A DNA stretch of 18,736 nucleotides, taken from NCBI GenBank assembly GCA_002401365.1, contig NVSW01000056.1, forward strand, positions 1-18,736, written 5' to 3'. The notes beneath the pieces are model-generated. The model had not been told where the DNA came from. It saw nothing but the letters and a program-made list of their open reading frames with translations, and did not search any database. This DNA comes from Piscirickettsiaceae bacterium. GTDB taxonomy: Bacteria; Pseudomonadota; Gammaproteobacteria; Methylococcales; Cycloclasticaceae. Positions 15,388-18,736 of the stretch are shown piece after piece; the stretch's first letter is position 1, and the number at the start of each line of letters is the position of its first letter. Made by a program: the position numbers and the translations under genes.

Positions 15388-15945
15388 TTAGTCCTTGTCT
15401 TTTGCTTCGCCGGTGAAAAACTGGGGGTAGAATGTTTGGACTTGTTTGCCATTAGTATCCCAAGCGTGGCAGCCATTTAGGAAAAAAGGCCGTGGTTGAA
15501 CATTTGATTGCTGATTTTTACTCATGCTAGACATGGTTTGAAATATAGTGGTAGTTGCTGGGCCAAGTAAATCTGTTAAGTGGGTACAGCCTTGTAGCCC
15601 TCCGATCAATTTTTTAACCCGCATTGTCCAACCTGCTGCAATCTTTTGACCAATTAGTTTTCTAAAAATAGGGTTAATGTCTGGGCAGCAAGCGAAAGGG
15701 GATTTGTCGGTTACTGAAATACAGTCACGAACAACTAATTGGTCATCTACGGTGATACGAATCCACATATCATGTATTGGATCGCCAGGTTGTATAGTGC
15801 CACGGTAAGCGTTTTCAATCGAATATGTTTTAACGTCGGTTAGTCGGGCATCAACTTCCCATAAGCCGTCATCACGCTGATAGCCGGAACATTTAATTTG
15901 TCTGGTATGTTGATGCTTTCTGGCAGAATGATCAGGTAATGGCAT
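15388..15945 (-). CDS. DUF2889 family protein
   Basis: This 185-residue soluble protein of unknown function matches the DUF2889 pattern: RQIKCSGYQRDDGLWEVDARLTD in pieces (GYQRDDGLW), PGDPIHDMWIRITVDD, SPFACCPDINP, LIGQKIAAGW, and GGLQGCTHLTDLLGP, followed by FQTM. Invariant-looking His58-Asp59, Cys86/Cys87 and Cys120-x-His122 could form a metal or active site; that is inference only. Members are often encoded near aromatic or terpenoid catabolic genes. Here the gene faces the dioxygenase operon and is divergent from the copper ATPase. AAGGA lies 8 bases before the ATG. A catabolic role is plausible, not shown. Confidence 0.82.
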   Translation of the reverse strand: MPLPDHSARKHQHTRQIKCSGYQRDDGLWEVDARLTDVKTYSIENAYRGTIQPGDPIHDMWIRITVDDQLVVRDCISVTDKSPFACCPDINPIFRKLIGQKIAAGWTMRVKKLIGGLQGCTHLTDLLGPATTTIFQTMSSMSKNQQSNVQPRPFFLNGCHAWDTNGKQVQTFYPQFFTGEAKDKD

Positions 15946-16013
15946 GTTATGTATCCTTGGGGCGTTAGAGTGAGCGTTAAACGAAACTTTTTTCAGTTTC
16001 TGATGACTAATTA

Positions 16014-16024
16014 TACCGGTACCG
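16014..16024. repeat. Overlapping short palindromes upstream of the copper ATPase
   Basis: TACCGGTA (16014-16021) and CGGTACCG (16017-16024) overlap in the DUF2889/copper-ATPase divergent region, 23 bases before the GTG. It could be part of a metal-responsive operator, but it does not match a CueR site I recognise. Confidence 0.2.
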
Positions 16025-16046
16025 TTATGTTAAATAAGGAAACTAA

Positions 16047-18488
16047 GTGAGTAAAGAACAAAACTGTTGTCACTCAGAACATCAAGAAACTCGAACTATG
16101 CTGGTTGACCCAGTGTGTGGAATGACGGTAACAAAAGAGGCAAAACATCACACGGAATACAAAGGACAATGGTTTGGCTTTTGTTGCGAAGGCTGTTTGA
16201 CTAAATTCAGTAAAGATCCTGAGGTGTATTTGTCAGATAAACCGCGCCCAGAGCCGGTGGCTATTCTGGGTGCCAAATATATTTGCCCAATGTGCCCGGG
16301 TGTAGAAAGTGATGGGCCGGATATTTGCCCTAAATGTGGCATGGCGTTAGAGCCAGAGGCATTCGTGCCGCCCGAAACACATACCGAGTATATTTGCCCC
16401 ATGCATCCAGAGGTGGTGGAAGAAGCGCCGGGCTCCTGTTCCGTGTGCGGTATGGCCTTAGAAGCCAAAACAATGGTGCTGGAAGAGTCTAATCCCGAAT
16501 TGGACGATATGAGTAGGCGCTTCAATATCAGCCTTATTTTTACGGTGCCGCTGTTTATTATTGCAATGTCGGAGATGGTTATTGGTGATGCTTTGTTGCA
16601 AGTTGCATCAGCTAAAACCTGGCAATGGGTACAGTTGCTCTTAGCCGCACCGGTTGTTTTATGGGCGGGTTGGCCATTTTTCGATAGAGCCGTCCAATCG
16701 GTTAAAACATGGAATTTAAACATGTTCACGTTGATTGGTTTGGGGGTAACGGTTGCTTGGTTTTATAGTTTAGTGGCGGTGTTTTTTCCAGCGCTATTTC
16801 CGATTTCTATGTTGACGTCGCATGGCGTTATACCTGTTTATTTCGAGGCGGCGGGCGTTATTATTACGTTGGTTTTATTAGGGCAAGTGTTGGAGTTAAA
16901 AGCACGAGGTCAAACGAATAAAGCGATTCATATGCTATTGGCGTTAGTGCCAGCAACGGCACGGCGAGTGAATGAACAAGGCGTTGAAGAAGAAGTGTCA
17001 CTGGAGGAGGTGAAAACGAACGATTTATTGCGCGTGCGACCGGGTGAAAAAATTCCTGTTGATGGGGTTCTTGTGGAAGGGGGTAGTTCGGTTGATGAGT
17101 CGATGGTCACGGGCGAGCCAATACCAGTTGAAAAAACAATGGGTGCCTCGGTTGTGGGTGGCACACTTAATGGTACAGGCAGTTTTATTTTAAAAGCTGA
17201 ACGCGTTGGTGGCGAAACCTTGTTGTCACAAATTATTCAAATGGTGAGTGAGGCGCAGCGTAGTCGTGCACCCATTCAGCGAGTGGCAGATGTGGTGGCG
17301 TCGTGGTTTGTGCCCATCGTAGTGAGTATTTCCATTATTACCTTTTTTGCTTGGTATTTTTTAGCAACTGAATACGCGCTTGGCTTGGCGGTTGTAAATG
17401 CGGTGGCGGTGCTGATTATTGCCTGCCCATGCGCGTTAGGTTTGGCAACACCCATGTCGATTATGGTGGGTATGGGGCGCGGCGCGAGTATGGGTGTGCT
17501 GATTAAAGATGCCAGTGTTTTAGAGGTGATGGAAAAGGTGGATACCTTGGTGGTTGATAAAACGGGAACACTCACCGAAGGCAAGCCCAGTGTTGTAGAT
17601 TTTCAAGTATTAGCAGGCAGTTCAAACGATGAAGTATTGATATTGGCCGCCAGTTTAGAAAAAGTGAGTGAACACCCTTTAGCTGAAGCGGTGGTGAGAG
17701 CGGCGCAAGCTAAAGAGCTTCTCGATGTAAGCGATTTTGAAGCAACGCCCGGTAAAGGTGTGTCTGGCCGTGTGAATGGGCAAGCTATTTTATTGGGAAA
17801 TAGTCGGTTTTTAGACGATCACGCTGTTGAAACGACTGACTTGTTAGCGTTACAAACCTTACGCACAAACAAGGCCGAAACAGCGTTGTTTATGGCAGTG
17901 AATCAACAACCCGTCGGCGTATTTTTTATACAAGATGAAATTAAAGCCTCAACCCCAGATGCAATAGCGCAATTACATCAAAGTGGTATTAAAGTGCTGA
18001 TGTTAACGGGGGACCAGCAAGGCGCGGCGGAACAAGTGGTGCAGCAGTTGGGTATTGATGAATATAGAGCGGGTGTGTTACCGGGCGAAAAAGCTGAGTT
18101 TGTTAAAGAGCTGCAAGCGGCAGGGCACATTGTCGCAATGGCGGGCGATGGCGTAAATGATGCGCCGGCACTAGCTCAGGCAGATGTGGGTATTGCGATG
18201 GGTAATGGCTCGGATATAGCGATTGAAAGCACCGGCGTTGTACTGGTGAAAGGCGATTTACGTGGAATTGTTCGCGCGCAAAAACTCAGTAAGGCAACGA
18301 TCAAAAACATTCGACAAAATCTTGTGTTTGCATTTTTGTATAACAGCTTGGGCGTGCCAGTTGCGGCGGGTGTGTTGTATCCGTTCCTTGGGGTATTGTT
18401 ATCGCCAATGCTTGCAGCAGCGGCGATGAGTTTAAGTTCTGTTTCGGTGATTGGGAATGCCTTAAGGCTGAAGCGGGTTAGGCTTTAA
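16047..18488 (+). CDS. Copper-translocating P1B-type ATPase with YHS and two heavy-metal-binding modules
   Basis: This inner-membrane exporter of Cu+ (or Ag+) has 813 residues. The N-terminus is soluble: CCH near the start, a YHS domain (DPVCGMTV ... FCCEGCLTKF, about 20-62), then two CPM...CxxCGM zinc-ribbon-like modules (79-102, first one CPMC in place of CPMH; 116-139). About eight membrane helices follow. P-type motifs: TGEP (355-358), Cys460-Pro-Cys462 with GLATP, DKTGT with phosphorylated Asp504, HPLAEAVV, LTGDQ and GDGVNDAPAL. The late YN in helix 7 and MSLSS in helix 8 are the Cu+ signature. No HMA (GMxCxxC) domain is present. The start is GTG 16047 with AAGGA 6 bases before. It overlaps the stop of the EAL gene. 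Confidence 0.96.
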   Translation: MSKEQNCCHSEHQETRTMLVDPVCGMTVTKEAKHHTEYKGQWFGFCCEGCLTKFSKDPEVYLSDKPRPEPVAILGAKYICPMCPGVESDGPDICPKCGMALEPEAFVPPETHTEYICPMHPEVVEEAPGSCSVCGMALEAKTMVLEESNPELDDMSRRFNISLIFTVPLFIIAMSEMVIGDALLQVASAKTWQWVQLLLAAPVVLWAGWPFFDRAVQSVKTWNLNMFTLIGLGVTVAWFYSLVAVFFPALFPISMLTSHGVIPVYFEAAGVIITLVLLGQVLELKARGQTNKAIHMLLALVPATARRVNEQGVEEEVSLEEVKTNDLLRVRPGEKIPVDGVLVEGGSSVDESMVTGEPIPVEKTMGASVVGGTLNGTGSFILKAERVGGETLLSQIIQMVSEAQRSRAPIQRVADVVASWFVPIVVSISIITFFAWYFLATEYALGLAVVNAVAVLIIACPCALGLATPMSIMVGMGRGASMGVLIKDASVLEVMEKVDTLVVDKTGTLTEGKPSVVDFQVLAGSSNDEVLILAASLEKVSEHPLAEAVVRAAQAKELLDVSDFEATPGKGVSGRVNGQAILLGNSRFLDDHAVETTDLLALQTLRTNKAETALFMAVNQQPVGVFFIQDEIKASTPDAIAQLHQSGIKVLMLTGDQQGAAEQVVQQLGIDEYRAGVLPGEKAEFVKELQAAGHIVAMAGDGVNDAPALAQADVGIAMGNGSDIAIESTGVVLVKGDLRGIVRAQKLSKATIKNIRQNLVFAFLYNSLGVPVAAGVLYPFLGVLLSPMLAAAAMSLSSVSVIGNALRLKRVRL

Positions 18489-18736
18489 TCATTGCTAGCT
18501 AATTCATCCAGTGGGGCAGGTTTTGCAATATGATACCCCTGCGCATAGTCAATTCCTAAGTGGCCAAGTTGTTGTAATATCTCTTCATTTTCAACAAATT
18601 CGGCGATAGTACTCATGCCCATTACATGACCAATTTCGTTAATAGAGCGAGTCATAGCTAGGTCAATGGGGTCATTGGTGATGTTTCTGATGAACGTGCC
18701 ATCAATTTTTAGATGGTTGACAGGCAAGTGCTTCAG
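18485..18736 (-). CDS. C-terminal part of an EAL-domain (c-di-GMP phosphodiesterase) protein
   Basis: The gene enters from beyond the right edge; 83 residues plus stop are visible. They read LPVNHLKIDGTFI, then AMTRSINEIGHVMG, TIAEFVENEEIL and GIDYAQGYHIAKPAPL, the last third of an EAL domain. The late metal/substrate motifs KIDG, AEFVE and AQGY are intact. EAL enzymes hydrolyse c-di-GMP; whether this one also has GGDEF, PAS or membrane parts, or the ExL motif, lies outside the window. The TTG at 18727 is internal to the domain and not the start. Its stop overlaps that of the copper ATPase by a few bases, convergently. Confidence 0.93.
   Translation of the reverse strand: MKHLPVNHLKIDGTFIRNITNDPIDLAMTRSINEIGHVMGMSTIAEFVENEEILQQLGHLGIDYAQGYHIAKPAPLDELASND

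Noticed and set aside
16148..16729. Minus-strand ORF of 193 codons opposite the copper ATPase N-terminus
   Set aside because: Antisense shadow of the YHS/metal-binding coding sequence, with no independent start signal or domain.

Overview
The window looks like a chromosome segment from a gammaproteobacterium. The evidence is the rdgB-rph, yicC-gmk housekeeping genes, a CspA-type cold-shock gene, a gammaproteobacterial-style Cu+-ATPase, and PilZ/EAL (c-di-GMP) proteins. The DNA is moderately AT-rich by eye. A marine hydrocarbon degrader of the Cycloclasticus type would fit the composition and the Rieske oxygenase, but that is a guess; no rRNA or other taxonomic marker is present. No tRNA, rRNA, CRISPR array or insertion sequence was recognised, and no stretch above 300 bases lacks a gene.

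Layout. (1) Positions 1-4603 are housekeeping: rdgB (partial, with an apparent frameshift in a poly-A tract) and rph on the minus strand, a small Ser/Thr protein kinase on the minus strand, then yicC-gmk, cspA with a clear terminator, and an RRM protein on the plus strand. (2) Positions 4776-6354 hold an AEC-family permease and a PilZ-like protein, converging with a 1-base gap. (3) Positions 6444-15945 are a catabolic island of ten genes on alternating strands: a GabD-like aldehyde dehydrogenase (-); a tight plus-strand trio of DHDPS-family aldolase, ketopantoate-reductase-family dehydrogenase and limonene-epoxide-hydrolase-like protein; a class I glutamine amidotransferase (-); divergent from it a Rieske dioxygenase alpha subunit, beta subunit, a glutamine-synthetase-like ligase and a flavin-reductase-like protein (+); and a DUF2889 protein (-). 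(4) Positions 16047-18736 hold a copper P-type ATPase with YHS and two heavy-metal-binding modules, then the C-terminus of an EAL-domain protein.

How the island may work. GS-like ligase + class I amidotransferase + Rieske alpha + beta is the set known from aniline dioxygenase systems (atdA1-A4 / tdnQTA1A2). There the GS-like enzyme gamma-glutamylates the amine, the Rieske enzyme oxidises it, and the amidotransferase hydrolyses excess gamma-glutamyl amide. Here that core is combined with an aldolase, an NAD(P)H dehydrogenase, an epoxide-hydrolase fold and a semialdehyde dehydrogenase. No ring-cleavage dioxygenase, ferredoxin or ferredoxin reductase is visible. I infer an amine-activating oxidative pathway whose substrate and lower route are not obvious. 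A perfect inverted repeat (11158-11175) sits between the divergent amidotransferase and dioxygenase genes and may be their shared operator.
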